NCBI RefSeq assembly: GCF_003071345.1 | Contig: NZ_QCYK01000002.1 | Coordinates: 1,860,001 to 1,924,000 of the forward strand | Direction of reading: 5' to 3' | DNA length: 64,000 nucleotides | From: Chitinophaga parva | GTDB lineage: Bacteria; Bacteroidota; Bacteroidia; Chitinophagales; Chitinophagaceae | Part shown: in pieces, positions 33,234 to 41,381 of the stretch | Layout of the letters: every line of letters starts with the position of its first letter | How positions within the stretch are numbered: the first letter of the stretch is position 1 | Notes under the pieces: model-generated | Database searches by the model: none | What the model saw: only the letters and a program-made list of their open reading frames with translations | Told to the model about the DNA's origin: nothing | Position numbers and translations under genes: made by a program

Positions 33234-34009
33234 CACTCCCTTTACGTATAGTATTGATCGAAGACGAAGCCGCCACGGCAAGGAACCTGGAGTATATAAT
33301 CAGGGAAATTAAGCCTGACTTGGAGATCATGGCAACGTTACAGAGTGTAACGGAAGCCGTCAATTGGTTGACTGAGCACCATAATAGCTATGATCTGATA
33401 TTTTCAGATATACGGCTGTCTGATGGATTGTCGTTTGAGATTTTTAGGCAAACAGACATCAGTAAGCCCGTTATTTTTGTTACCGCATACAGCGATTATG
33501 CAATAGAGGCCTTTCGCAATAATGGCATCGATTATATTTTAAAACCTTTTGATGAAGAAGAAATACGCCGCGCTTTCTTGAAATACAACACCCTGATCGT
33601 TCCTGATATTGAAATGGAACGTGCCAGAATGGCGAGCTTATTGCAGCAGCTGCGGTCTGCAACGAAGACCTATAAAAAATCCTTCCTTTTTCATTATTGC
33701 GGCAGACTAGTCCCTGTGGAATCCGAGAAGATCCATTGGTTTTATACTGCCAAAGAGATAGTATATGCCCGCACTGCAGACGAGAAACTATACATCGCAG
33801 GGTCTACACTGGAGCAATTGGAACAAGCGCTGGACCCCGGTCTTTTTTTTCGTGCCAACCGCCAGTTTATCATCAACCGGAATGCTGTGGATACGGTTGA
33901 ATATTTTTTCAATGGAAGACTGGAGGTTAAAATACATCCTTCTCCACAGGAACAGGTGCTGGTGAGCAAAGCAAGGGCAATGCTGTTTAGAAGATGGCTG
34001 GATCAATAA
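33230..34009 (+). CDS. LytTR response regulator
   Basis: This 259-residue protein is the partner of the LytS-type kinase. The receiver domain has the phosphoacceptor Asp60 (YDLIFSDIRLSDGLSFEIF), the acidic pair near residue 11 (LIEDEAATARN) and the conserved lysine in YILKPFDEEE. The LytTR DNA-binding domain starts near residue 150 and ends with FFRANRQFIINRNAVDTVEY and a basic tail. The neighbouring genes for a small periplasmic protein and a lipoprotein hydrolase are likely targets. Confidence 0.93.
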   Translation: MTLPLRIVLIEDEAATARNLEYIIREIKPDLEIMATLQSVTEAVNWLTEHHNSYDLIFSDIRLSDGLSFEIFRQTDISKPVIFVTAYSDYAIEAFRNNGIDYILKPFDEEEIRRAFLKYNTLIVPDIEMERARMASLLQQLRSATKTYKKSFLFHYCGRLVPVESEKIHWFYTAKEIVYARTADEKLYIAGSTLEQLEQALDPGLFFRANRQFIINRNAVDTVEYFFNGRLEVKIHPSPQEQVLVSKARAMLFRRWLDQ

Positions 34010-34109
34010 CTGCATTTCACCACCAGATTTAGCAGCTTCACCCTTTTTATTTTAATAGCAATTATCGTTGTTGCTACATTTGCGATATTATAAATTAAAC
34101 CTTTTCAAG

Positions 34110-34496
34110 ATGATCTTCACAAACCTGAGAAAAATGACTTTTCTCTTGACTATCCTGGTGTTCATGGTAGTTACGGTGTCTGCGCAAGACAAACAGATAA
34201 CACAGAACAGCACACCAGAACAGCGGGCAAAAATGCAAACCGAATGGATGAAAACCAACCTGGCACTGAGCCAGACACAAGTAGATCAGGTATACAACCT
34301 GAACCTTCAATATGCCCAGAAAAATGCCCCGATCCTGGAAAGTACAAAAGGGAAACTGTATAAATACAAGCAACTGAAGGCTTCCCAAGAAGAAAAATCT
34401 GCGGCCATTAGTAAAATACTGGATGCAGAACAGTACAGGAAATACCAGGAACTCCAGGAACAAATGATGAAAACAATAAAAGAAAAGAGAAAATGA
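34110..34496 (+). CDS. Small periplasmic Spy/LTxxQ-like protein
   Basis: This protein of about 128 residues has a signal peptide (ending VVTVSAQ) when started at 34110. The mature part is helical and charged. It carries LSQTQVDQVYNLNLQYAQK, similar to the LTxxQ pattern of Spy/CpxP periplasmic chaperones, and ILDAEQYRKYQELQEQMMK. It overlaps the next gene by 4 bases (ATGA). It follows the LytS/LytT pair by about 100 bases, so it may be a target or sensor accessory. Function is inferred only from pattern. Confidence 0.7.
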   Translation: MIFTNLRKMTFLLTILVFMVVTVSAQDKQITQNSTPEQRAKMQTEWMKTNLALSQTQVDQVYNLNLQYAQKNAPILESTKGKLYKYKQLKASQEEKSAAISKILDAEQYRKYQELQEQMMKTIKEKRK

Positions 34497-35554
34497 AAAG
34501 ACCTTTATATTTATTGATGATAATGTCTATTGCTGTTTCAGCCTGCTCTAAAAGTAATGATAGCGGGAGTGCTGCACAGCCAGACACCGGTCTGCAAGGG
34601 CCCATACAAAAGCCCGCCTCCGGCTATGGTTCGGATGGCAATTATGAAGTGGCAGAAATAGATTTTGACAATCCACAATATGCGGGAACGCAGGTTTCTA
34701 TTTTTTATCCGAAAGGCATTACTTCCCCTAAACCTACCATATTTTTTTCGCACCCTTTTGGCGGGGAGAACAAAGCATACAATGCCGGGTTGTATAATTT
34801 TATCGCAAAGAAAGGCTATGTAGTTGTATTTGTTCCCTACCGGACCGTTGATGTCAGCGTAGATCACCGTTATCAGACACTATGGGAAGGATTTGTAAAA
34901 GCGGCCATGGATTATCCTAACATTATTGATACCAGAAAAGTGGGCTTTATGGGACATTCTTTTGGTGGTGGTGCCAGCATAGATCTTGCTTACAAGGCCT
35001 TTACAGAGAAAGGTTGGGGGCAGGATGCCCGTTTCCTTTTCACAATGGCTCCATGGTATTCATTTAACTGGAACAGCCCGTTGTCTACTGAACAGCAATT
35101 GCAAAGCTTTCCTGCCAATACCAAAATGATAACACAGGTATATGATGAGGATGTTGTAAATGACCACCGCCTGGCCATCGATATTTATAAACATATTAAT
35201 ATTGCCAACAGCGAGAAAGATTTTATTTACATCAAATCATCTACCATTAATGGGTACAATTACCTGACGGACCACGTAATGCCCAGCTCCCGGAAGGCTT
35301 TTGACGCATTGGACTATTACGGCGTGTACCGCCTGCTGGATGCAATGATGGACTATAGTTTCAATGGGAACAGTGATGCCAGGAATGTTGCTTTAGGCAA
35401 CGGATCTACCGCACAAATTACGATGCCCGCTTATAATGGCCAGGCAATGGCCCCACTGGAGGTAACGGATGATCCTTCACCTAAGTATCCACAAAGCAAA
35501 TATCAGTTTCCGTGTGGCAGCAGTACCAATCCAAGGGCTAACTATTGTGAGTGA
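34493..35554 (+). CDS. Lipoprotein alpha/beta hydrolase
   Basis: This 353-residue protein has a lipoprotein signal with lipobox AVSAC (Cys18). An alpha/beta-hydrolase fold follows: PTIFFSHPFGGENKAYNAG, then the nucleophile elbow VGFMGHSFGGGASIDLAYKA and a late histidine segment (YNYLTDHVMPSS). It resembles chlorophyllase or dienelactone-hydrolase-type esterases, with the oxyanion HPFGG loop. The substrate is unknown. It would act on the periplasmic or outer surface. It is co-translated with the preceding small protein. Confidence 0.82.
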   Translation: MKRPLYLLMIMSIAVSACSKSNDSGSAAQPDTGLQGPIQKPASGYGSDGNYEVAEIDFDNPQYAGTQVSIFYPKGITSPKPTIFFSHPFGGENKAYNAGLYNFIAKKGYVVVFVPYRTVDVSVDHRYQTLWEGFVKAAMDYPNIIDTRKVGFMGHSFGGGASIDLAYKAFTEKGWGQDARFLFTMAPWYSFNWNSPLSTEQQLQSFPANTKMITQVYDEDVVNDHRLAIDIYKHINIANSEKDFIYIKSSTINGYNYLTDHVMPSSRKAFDALDYYGVYRLLDAMMDYSFNGNSDARNVALGNGSTAQITMPAYNGQAMAPLEVTDDPSPKYPQSKYQFPCGSSTNPRANYCE

Positions 35555-35574
35555 CCGGGAAACAATAACGGTAG

Positions 35575-36003
35575 AAAAACGCATTTTTACGCGCTTATCC
35601 CAGCGGTTACATGGACCTTGTCATCAACCTGGGTGGTGCTGCCGCCACCATCATTAATGGCAGGCGGAAAGACACGCCTGCCATGGGCCATGAGGAATTT
35701 AACCTGCCTGCGGTGGCCCGGCAAACGGGGATCTCTGAACGGTGCGCCCAGCAGCTATACCTGGGCCATGTGGGTGGGAGCCCGGTTTCGTTTGCAACGT
35801 TTGCGAGGTTCAATAAAGGGCTGCACCTGGTGCGGTCTACGCAAATGCCGCTTACAGACATTGCTTATGAGTGCGGCTACTATGACCAGGCCCATTTTAT
35901 CAGGTCATTTAAAAAGCGTACCGGTATTACGCCTTCGGATGCCAGAAGGTCGCTGGCGGGCAATGAAGAGGCATTCCAGCAGGCAGTAAATATTGGATTT
36001 TAA
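35575..36003 (+). pseudogene. Truncated AraC-family regulator remnant
   Basis: An open frame of about 140 codons begins after a stop at 35572 and reads LRAYPSGYMDLVINLGG, the middle of the N-terminal domain of DUF6597-type AraC regulators. It then passes almost at once into an AraC helix-turn-helix domain (VARQTGISERCAQQLYLGHV, then DIAYECGYYDQAHFIRSFKK). Intact members are about 270 residues. Here the first part of the sensor domain is missing and an internal deletion seems to join the rest. No good start site is seen except an internal ATG at 35611. A shortened but expressed DNA-binding protein from that ATG is the alternative. Confidence 0.65.
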
Positions 36004-36036
36004 AATGTTGTTGGCAGTGTCCTATTTAGCCGGGTA

Positions 36037-37290
36037 CTATGGTACGCTGTGGTCATTCGGGAAATCTTCCCCACTCCATATCTGTTGTGCACTCCATTTT
36101 GCCGGCGGGGCCGACCAGAACACATCTTCTGGAGGTAATCCCAGCGGCAGGAATACGCTCATGCAGAGATAAGGGCTGCCAGAGTTGTTATAAGAATCTC
36201 CCAGGCCGGGCTGTGATCCGTACAGGCCTATGGTTAACCATCCGTTTTTCGTATAGGTAGTAGCACTTTCCAACGTCTTCCTGATCACGGCTGTCAGTGC
36301 GCAGCGCACACCCGCGGGTGGCAATTGGGCCGGCAGCTTGTGGCGCCAGGCCATGTCTGCCAGGTGATGAAAGGCAGCGGCGCGGTAAATGATAGACCGC
36401 CCCAACGCCGGGTAAGTGCCATCTGTATTGATCAGCCGTTCCAGGATGACCGCGTAACGTTCGTTGCGTTTGTAGATCTTTGGTGCCAGGTCCCTGTAAG
36501 CATTGGTTTTCGTGGCCATGAGCTCACTGATCGCTGCCAGGTAGGGGTGGATCACATAGCTGTTGTAGTAATCAAACGCAAAGCCCGGCCCGTCCGAGTA
36601 CATACCATCTCCACGGTACCATTGCTCCAGTTGCATCATGGCAAAATCCACCCGCATAGGGTCCCATTCATAACCATACTTTGCAAGGAAGGCTTCATTC
36701 ATCGCCGCAAACAGCAGCCAGTTGGAAAAAGCTGGTTTAAACCGGCGGGTGGTTTTAATAGAAGCTACCAGCCTTTGCCTGGATATGGTATCCAAGTGCT
36801 CCCACAGCCAGGGAGCTCTTACAAATGCAAATGCCAGGAAGGATGCATCCACCAGTTGCTGGCCTGCGAGGTCAAAGCGCATGAAGTCCCTGGAAGCCGT
36901 GTCCAGTGCATGTTGCAGGCCTTCCAATACCCATTGTCTGTATTGCTCCCGCAGTTGTATTTCCCCCGGTGTTCCACCTTCCAGTTGTAACCACGGCGCC
37001 ATACCACTCAGGGTGCGGCCCAGGACCTCCAGGTAAGCTACTTTTTGCCGGCTTTCTTTATTGTCGATATGTACGGAAACCGCCGTGGGCATATTGATGC
37101 GCAGGCTGTCATGTGCCAGGCTCCTGATCACAGGCCTTGCCATCCTATCCATCTGTGCCAGCCAGTATTGCCGGTCTTCCCATCCGTTCGTTGGTGTGCG
37201 CACCACCGGATGTTTGTTTTTTTGCTGGCCGGATAGCTGGCTGCCGGCAAAGAGCATGCAAACAAGCCATATGTATGTAAACCGCATCAT
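36037..37290 (-). CDS. DUF2264 family secreted protein
   Basis: This protein of about 417 residues has a signal peptide (ending GSQLSGQQ). It shows the DUF2264 pattern: NGWEDRQYWLAQMDRMARPV, LEVLGRTLSGMAPWLQLEG, FSNWLLFAAMNEAFLAKYG, GDGMYSDGPGFAFDYYNSYV and PALGRSIIYRAAAFHHLADM. The fold is an (alpha/alpha) toroid like those of polysaccharide lyases and unsaturated glucuronyl hydrolases. Such proteins are found in loci for plant cell-wall or uronate-containing sugars, but the activity is not established. An alternative start lies 24 bases upstream. The 290 bases between this gene and the divergent permease gene hold no other clear gene. Confidence 0.8.
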   Translation of the reverse strand: MMRFTYIWLVCMLFAGSQLSGQQKNKHPVVRTPTNGWEDRQYWLAQMDRMARPVIRSLAHDSLRINMPTAVSVHIDNKESRQKVAYLEVLGRTLSGMAPWLQLEGGTPGEIQLREQYRQWVLEGLQHALDTASRDFMRFDLAGQQLVDASFLAFAFVRAPWLWEHLDTISRQRLVASIKTTRRFKPAFSNWLLFAAMNEAFLAKYGYEWDPMRVDFAMMQLEQWYRGDGMYSDGPGFAFDYYNSYVIHPYLAAISELMATKTNAYRDLAPKIYKRNERYAVILERLINTDGTYPALGRSIIYRAAAFHHLADMAWRHKLPAQLPPAGVRCALTAVIRKTLESATTYTKNGWLTIGLYGSQPGLGDSYNNSGSPYLCMSVFLPLGLPPEDVFWSAPPAKWSAQQIWSGEDFPNDHSVP

Positions 37291-37606
37291 CGCAATGTGT
37301 TTAAGTTTCATCAATCCTGCACTACTGGTTGGTTTAACCTGGCAGCAGTGTTACCTGCTGCCAAGTTACAACATCAATGGTATCCCTCGTCCTGTTTGAG
37401 GGTGGCGTCTTTATTCAGGAGGAAAATGGTCGTTTGGGGTGGCGCGGCGGCGTTGGTATGGCCGGGCATTTCCCTGCATTGTTTGCGGACGCAGGGACGT
37501 CCATTTTTGAACACTGTGCGCGATTCCTGATCTTTAAACGGCTGGCAATTACAGGCTTAACCATTGGCATTAAGTTTGGCGCCCGCTAAAGATCAATCCC
37601 ATCCCC

Positions 37607-40027
37607 ATGCTAAAAAGCTATCTCCGTATGGCGTTCCGGCAGTTTCGCAAGAACAAGGTGTCCACCCTTATTAATATTGTGGGATTATCTGTTGGCATCA
37701 GTGCTGCGCTGATCATCTGCATGATCGTGCAATATGATTACAGCTTTGATAAATACGAACCAGGCAATGACCGCATTTTCCGCCTGGTGAGCGAAGGCGA
37801 TGGGTGGAAGAGCCAGGGCGTGCCGGTGCCCATTGCAGCGGGTATGGCGGGCAGGGTGAGTGGTATTGAAAACATGGCGCCTATATTTGACTTCAATAAT
37901 GACAACCTGAAAGTGACCATCCCCAGGGGCAGCAGCCAGCCGGATGGGACGTTTAAAAAGCAAGAGCAGGTAGTCTTTGCGGATGCTAATTATTTTTCCA
38001 TATTTCCCCATACCTGGCTGGCGGGCAATGCCGCTACCGCGCTCCGGCAGCCTTACACGACCGTGCTGGCCGAAAGCCGTGCCAGGACCTATTTCCCGGG
38101 CCTGCCGCTGGATCAGCTGATCGGGAAAACAGTCGTGTTCTCTGATACCATTATGACCACTATTTCCGGTATCGTGGCAGACCAGGTACATAACAGCGAC
38201 TTTACGTACGCCACTTTTATTTCCCTGCCCACACTGTATAGCGACCGGCTCCGGAACGCTTACCAGGCAGGGGAGTGGAATAGTGTCAACTCGGTAAACC
38301 AGGTAATGGTAAAACTGGCTTCGGCCGGGCAGGCAGCCATCGTGGAAAAACAGGTCAATGGTATTTTCAAAGAACACATTACCGGGGACGGGGATACGAA
38401 GACAATACACCGGCTTCAACCCTTGTCCGACGTGCATTTTAACCCCGACTTTGAAGGGCCGGTCAACCGTACTACATTGCGGAACCTGGCGCTGCTGGCC
38501 GTATTCCTGCTGATATTAGGTGCGATTAATTTCATCAATCTCTCTACAGCCCAGGCGTCCGCCCGTGCAAAGGAAGTGGGCATCCGCAAAACGCTGGGCA
38601 GCCTCAAAATGCAGCTGGTAGGGCAGTTCCTGACAGAAACGTGCCTGCTGACATTTTTCACCACATTGGTTTCGGTGGCGTTGATGCCCCTGTTGTTACA
38701 GGCATTTGGCGGGTTTGTGCCAAAGGGATTGGATGCGGCATTCCTGCTGAAAGAGCCGCTGCTCTGGGTGTTCCTCCTGCTGTTGGTTATCGTGGTGAGC
38801 CTGGTGGCGGGCATTTATCCAGCCTGGGTGCTCACCCGCATGCAGCCGGTGGCAGTATTGAAGAATGTGGTGGTAAGCGGCACTACGCGAAGTGCCTTGC
38901 TGCGCAGGATCCTGATCGTAACGCAGTTCGTGATTGCACAGGTGTTCCTCATCGGCGTACTGGTAGTGGACAAACAGCTGCAATATGCGGTGAACAAGGA
39001 CATGGGCTTCCGCAAAGACGCGATCATTACTTTCTATGTGCCGATCGATTTTGCCAACCCGAATAACAAAAAATTTGTACTGAAAAAAGAGATCAGCAAG
39101 TTGGCAGGTATTACATCCCTGAGCCTGGGCAATCTATCGCCTGCTATCAATGGTTCAATGACCACAGAGGTGGATTACCGGGAAGGTGGAAAGAACATGA
39201 ATATCAAAGTGGCATCGCGCAGTGGGGACACCTCTTTCCTGCAGGTATATGGTATTCCCCTGGTGGCCGGCCGCAACATCCTTAATTCTGATACCGCCGC
39301 GGAGTTCCTGATCAATGAATCACTGGCGCGCAGGATGGGCTTCCAACGCCCGGCGGATGCGGTAGGGCATGTGTTACTGTTTGCCAATAAAAACCTGCCG
39401 GTAGTAGGCGTGATGCGCGATTTTAACCAGGCCTCCGTGCGCGCCGAAGTGGCACCCCTGGTGTATTTTGCGGCGCCCAAATATGGTTATGTAATGCACA
39501 TCGCCTTGTTCCCGGATCCCGCGGGGTGGAACAGCACCATAGAACATATAAAGCATGCCTGGGAAGGCATATATCCCGATGTGGATTTTGAATATAGTTT
39601 CCTGGATAAACAGATAGAGAAATTTTACAAACAGGACCGGCAATTGTCTATGCTGCTTACCTGGTCTGCCGGTGTGGCGATGCTGATCAGCTGCCTGGGT
39701 ATCCTGGGGCTCGTGATCTTTGTAACGAATACACGGGTAAAAGAAATCGGTGTGCGGAAAGTGCTCGGGGCCACGGTGACGCAGATCATCGTGCTGCTGT
39801 CGGTTGATTTTGCCCGGCTGCTGTTGCTGGCGTTCGTGATTGCCGTACCGCTGGCATGGTGGCAGTCCGGCAAGTGGCTGCAGGATTTTGCCTATCACAC
39901 GGATCTGAGCTGGTGGTTGTTTGTAGTGAGTGGGATGATGATGTTGCTCGTGGCGTTGCTGATTGTAGGTATACGGGCCGGAAGGGCAGCCATGGCGGAT
40001 CCGGTGAAGAGTTTGAGAACGGAATAG
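37607..40027 (+). CDS. FtsX/MacB-type ABC transporter permease
   Basis: This 806-residue membrane protein has the double MacB/FtsX arrangement common in Bacteroidota. An N-terminal helix (FRKNKVSTLINIVGLSVGIS) leads to a periplasmic core domain and three helices with ARAKEVGIRKTLGSLKMQLV. A second set follows with another periplasmic domain and a last FtsX domain with VKEIGVRKVLGATVTQIIVL. No ATPase gene is nearby, so it must pair with an ATPase encoded elsewhere. These permeases export lipoproteins, peptides or antibiotics, or transmit signals; the cargo is not predictable. The gene ends just before the second tRNA-Pro. Confidence 0.9.
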   Translation: MLKSYLRMAFRQFRKNKVSTLINIVGLSVGISAALIICMIVQYDYSFDKYEPGNDRIFRLVSEGDGWKSQGVPVPIAAGMAGRVSGIENMAPIFDFNNDNLKVTIPRGSSQPDGTFKKQEQVVFADANYFSIFPHTWLAGNAATALRQPYTTVLAESRARTYFPGLPLDQLIGKTVVFSDTIMTTISGIVADQVHNSDFTYATFISLPTLYSDRLRNAYQAGEWNSVNSVNQVMVKLASAGQAAIVEKQVNGIFKEHITGDGDTKTIHRLQPLSDVHFNPDFEGPVNRTTLRNLALLAVFLLILGAINFINLSTAQASARAKEVGIRKTLGSLKMQLVGQFLTETCLLTFFTTLVSVALMPLLLQAFGGFVPKGLDAAFLLKEPLLWVFLLLLVIVVSLVAGIYPAWVLTRMQPVAVLKNVVVSGTTRSALLRRILIVTQFVIAQVFLIGVLVVDKQLQYAVNKDMGFRKDAIITFYVPIDFANPNNKKFVLKKEISKLAGITSLSLGNLSPAINGSMTTEVDYREGGKNMNIKVASRSGDTSFLQVYGIPLVAGRNILNSDTAAEFLINESLARRMGFQRPADAVGHVLLFANKNLPVVGVMRDFNQASVRAEVAPLVYFAAPKYGYVMHIALFPDPAGWNSTIEHIKHAWEGIYPDVDFEYSFLDKQIEKFYKQDRQLSMLLTWSAGVAMLISCLGILGLVIFVTNTRVKEIGVRKVLGATVTQIIVLLSVDFARLLLLAFVIAVPLAWWQSGKWLQDFAYHTDLSWWLFVVSGMMMLLVALLIVGIRAGRAAMADPVKSLRTE

Positions 40028-40055
40028 GGAAGTTATTTTTCCGGGTATAAAAAAA

Positions 40056-40093
40056 GGGCGCCTGATTTTTTTGAAATGTCAGGTGCCCTTTTT
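40056..40093 (+). terminator. Permease terminator overlapping the tRNA promoter
   Basis: GGGCGCCTGA (40056-40065) pairs with TCAGGTGCCC (40079-40088) with one wobble pair and is followed by a T-run. The 13-base loop contains the -33 element of the tRNA promoter, and the T-run runs into the -7 element. Confidence 0.75.
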
Positions 40094-40100
40094 ACATTTG
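40070..40100 (+). promoter_or_regulatory. Bacteroidota-type promoter of tRNA-Pro copy 2
   Basis: TTTG at 40070-40073, a 19-base spacer and TACATTTG at 40093-40100 match the Bacteroidota consensus exactly. The tRNA begins 10 bases after the -7 element. Confidence 0.75.
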
Positions 40101-40109
40101 CGTCCCCTT

Positions 40110-40183
40110 CGGGACGTAGCGCAGCCCGGTAGCGCGCTTGCATGGGGTGCAAGAGGTCGCTAGTTCGAATCTAGTCGTCCCGA
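40110..40183 (+). tRNA. tRNA-Pro(GGG), copy 2
   Basis: All 74 bases are identical to the copy at 28953-29026, including the GGG anticodon, while the flanks differ. The A+T-rich island begins right after its terminator, so this tRNA is a candidate integration site. Confidence 0.95.
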
Positions 40184-40190
40184 CATAATT

Positions 40191-40229
40191 AAAGGCAAAG
40201 TTGGTTTTAGACCGGCTTTGCCTTTTTTT
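40191..40229 (+). terminator. Terminator of tRNA-Pro copy 2
   Basis: AAAGGCAAAG (40191-40200) pairs with CTTTGCCTTT (40216-40225) and is followed by T residues. Confidence 0.8.
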
Positions 40230-40495
40230 ATGCGCGCAAGTTGGCCGTGGGAGAGGTTTGGGCCTAGATTTATTTTAGTTCGACGGCATATGTTAAACAA
40301 TTTAACAAGCTTGTAACCTCCTATTAAATAACATTATAGACAATTTATTTTTAATTATTTGTTTTTAAAGGTTATTGGATTCGAACTGAATATCGAACTA
40401 AGGTTTTGCCGATGTAAATAATCAACAATACGGTATATTCTGGTGTTGGTTTTGAACTAGGTCTGTTTCGCAGTCCATAATCAAAATATGTTCAG
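40230..40495. other. A+T-rich island edge with short repeats
   Basis: No gene is seen here. It holds a palindrome, TGTTAAA-CAA-TTTAACA (40291-40307). It also has three copies of the heptamer TCGAACT: inverted at 40277-40283 and direct at 40381-40387 and 40393-40399. Base composition drops sharply compared with the region to the left. Such clustered repeats may be binding sites of a recombinase or of a regulator of the island. Confidence 0.45.
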
Positions 40496-40708
40496 ATGAG
40501 TAACTCCCAATTAACTCCACGTCAAGCTCAGGAATTGCTAGCTCAACACGGGATGAAAGTCTCATTGGAACAGGCTGAAGAGATGCTTACGTACATGGAT
40601 ATGCTAGCAGAAGTAATCGTTGCAGATTTTATAAAGCAGAAATCTATGGAAAAATCTGAGAATTTTAATGATGCAGGTGATCGATTGTCCGGTGGAAGCA
40701 AGGAATGA
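40496..40708 (+). CDS. Small hypothetical protein of the island
   Basis: This 70-residue protein begins MSNSQLTPRQAQELLAQHG and continues with an acidic helical region (SLEQAEEMLTYMDMLAEVIV). Short proteins of this kind are found in Bacteroidota accessory regions, but I do not recognise a named domain. It lies on the plus strand, opposite to the defence operon. Its end overlaps the next frame by 41 bases. Function unknown. Confidence 0.55.
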   Translation: MSNSQLTPRQAQELLAQHGMKVSLEQAEEMLTYMDMLAEVIVADFIKQKSMEKSENFNDAGDRLSGGSKE

Positions 40709-40922
40709 AATCCTTAGGGTGCTAATGCCGGCTACAAATCGGGGATTCATGCGTGGCCCGAATACCACCAACAAAGAAGGACTCGATATTACGATTCTTG
40801 CACACGCCCATGGTAAGTATAGATCGCTATTTCAGATTCAAGATAATGAATGCAGATTGCTACGAGAGGCTCCGCCGAAGGCCGGCTATCTGATGCAATT
40901 GATTCAAGTGACTATTAGCTAA
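40668..40922 (+). CDS. Hypothetical protein, 84 residues
   Basis: An 84-codon frame that starts inside the end of the preceding gene in another frame. The product has no recognised domain (segments such as RGPNTTNKEGLDITILAHAH). Its stop overlaps the stop of the convergent small gene by 4 bases. That tight packing supports it being real, but a truncated remnant is equally possible. Confidence 0.45.
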   Translation: MMQVIDCPVEARNEILRVLMPATNRGFMRGPNTTNKEGLDITILAHAHGKYRSLFQIQDNECRLLREAPPKAGYLMQLIQVTIS

Positions 40923-41167
40923 ATGCGATTGTTTTCCACTAAAGCTGAGAAACGATCGATCTGAGAGCGAAGTTGACCTTCTATTGGAAGCTCAGAGGTT
41001 TTTATTATCCTTATCGGTTGATCGGCTTTGAATATTCCATTTTTCAGAATACGAAAATTAAAGGTTATCATTTTTGTTTCGTCTTTGTAGTCATCTATTT
41101 CAGCTGTATATCCTTTTTTTTTGTTCAGATAATTGTCGCAAATATTTTTTATGGTCTGTTGAGTCAT
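40919..41167 (-). CDS. Hypothetical protein, 82 residues
   Basis: This minus-strand gene encodes a charged 82-residue protein with no signal peptide (DNYLNKKKGYTAEIDDYKDE, then KADQPIRIIKTSELPIEGQL). It resembles small soluble proteins of mobile islands but has no recognised family. It lies 215 bases beyond the end of the STAND gene and past its terminator, so it is probably not part of that operon. Confidence 0.5.
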   Translation of the reverse strand: MTQQTIKNICDNYLNKKKGYTAEIDDYKDETKMITFNFRILKNGIFKADQPIRIIKTSELPIEGQLRSQIDRFSALVENNRI

Positions 41168-41263
41168 AATTTATTACAATTCTAGTTTTTTTAAAATCTT
41201 TCAATAAGTGCTCGGATGGTCTGGGACAGCTTTTGAGTGACTTAATTTTATTCACTAAAGTTT

Positions 41264-41295
41264 AAAAAGACAACTTTAGTTTGGTGCTGTTGTCT
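41264..41295 (-). terminator. Terminator of the defence operon
   Basis: AGACAAC (41268-41274) pairs with GTTGTCT (41289-41295), followed on the minus strand by TTTTTAAA. It lies about 90 bases after the STAND gene stop. No comparable hairpin is seen in the 116 bases between the ATPase and STAND genes, so readthrough from the upstream operon is plausible. Confidence 0.55.
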
Positions 41296-41381
41296 ACGAT
41301 TATAATTGCTATTTTTTTAAGTCTGCAGTTGATACAAGATAAGTAACGCAATTCAGTCAAGAGCTATGTACCAGTCAATAA

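Noticed and set aside
37297..37589. Short plus-strand frames in the gap before the FtsX-type permease, including one starting MVSLVLFEGGVF.
   Set aside because: No recognised domain and no good spacing to the permease; probably leader sequence.
40378..40387. GATTCGAACT, an inverted match to the tRNA T-loop.
   Set aside because: Only the universally conserved T-loop bases match, with no acceptor or anticodon arm, so it is not a tRNA remnant.
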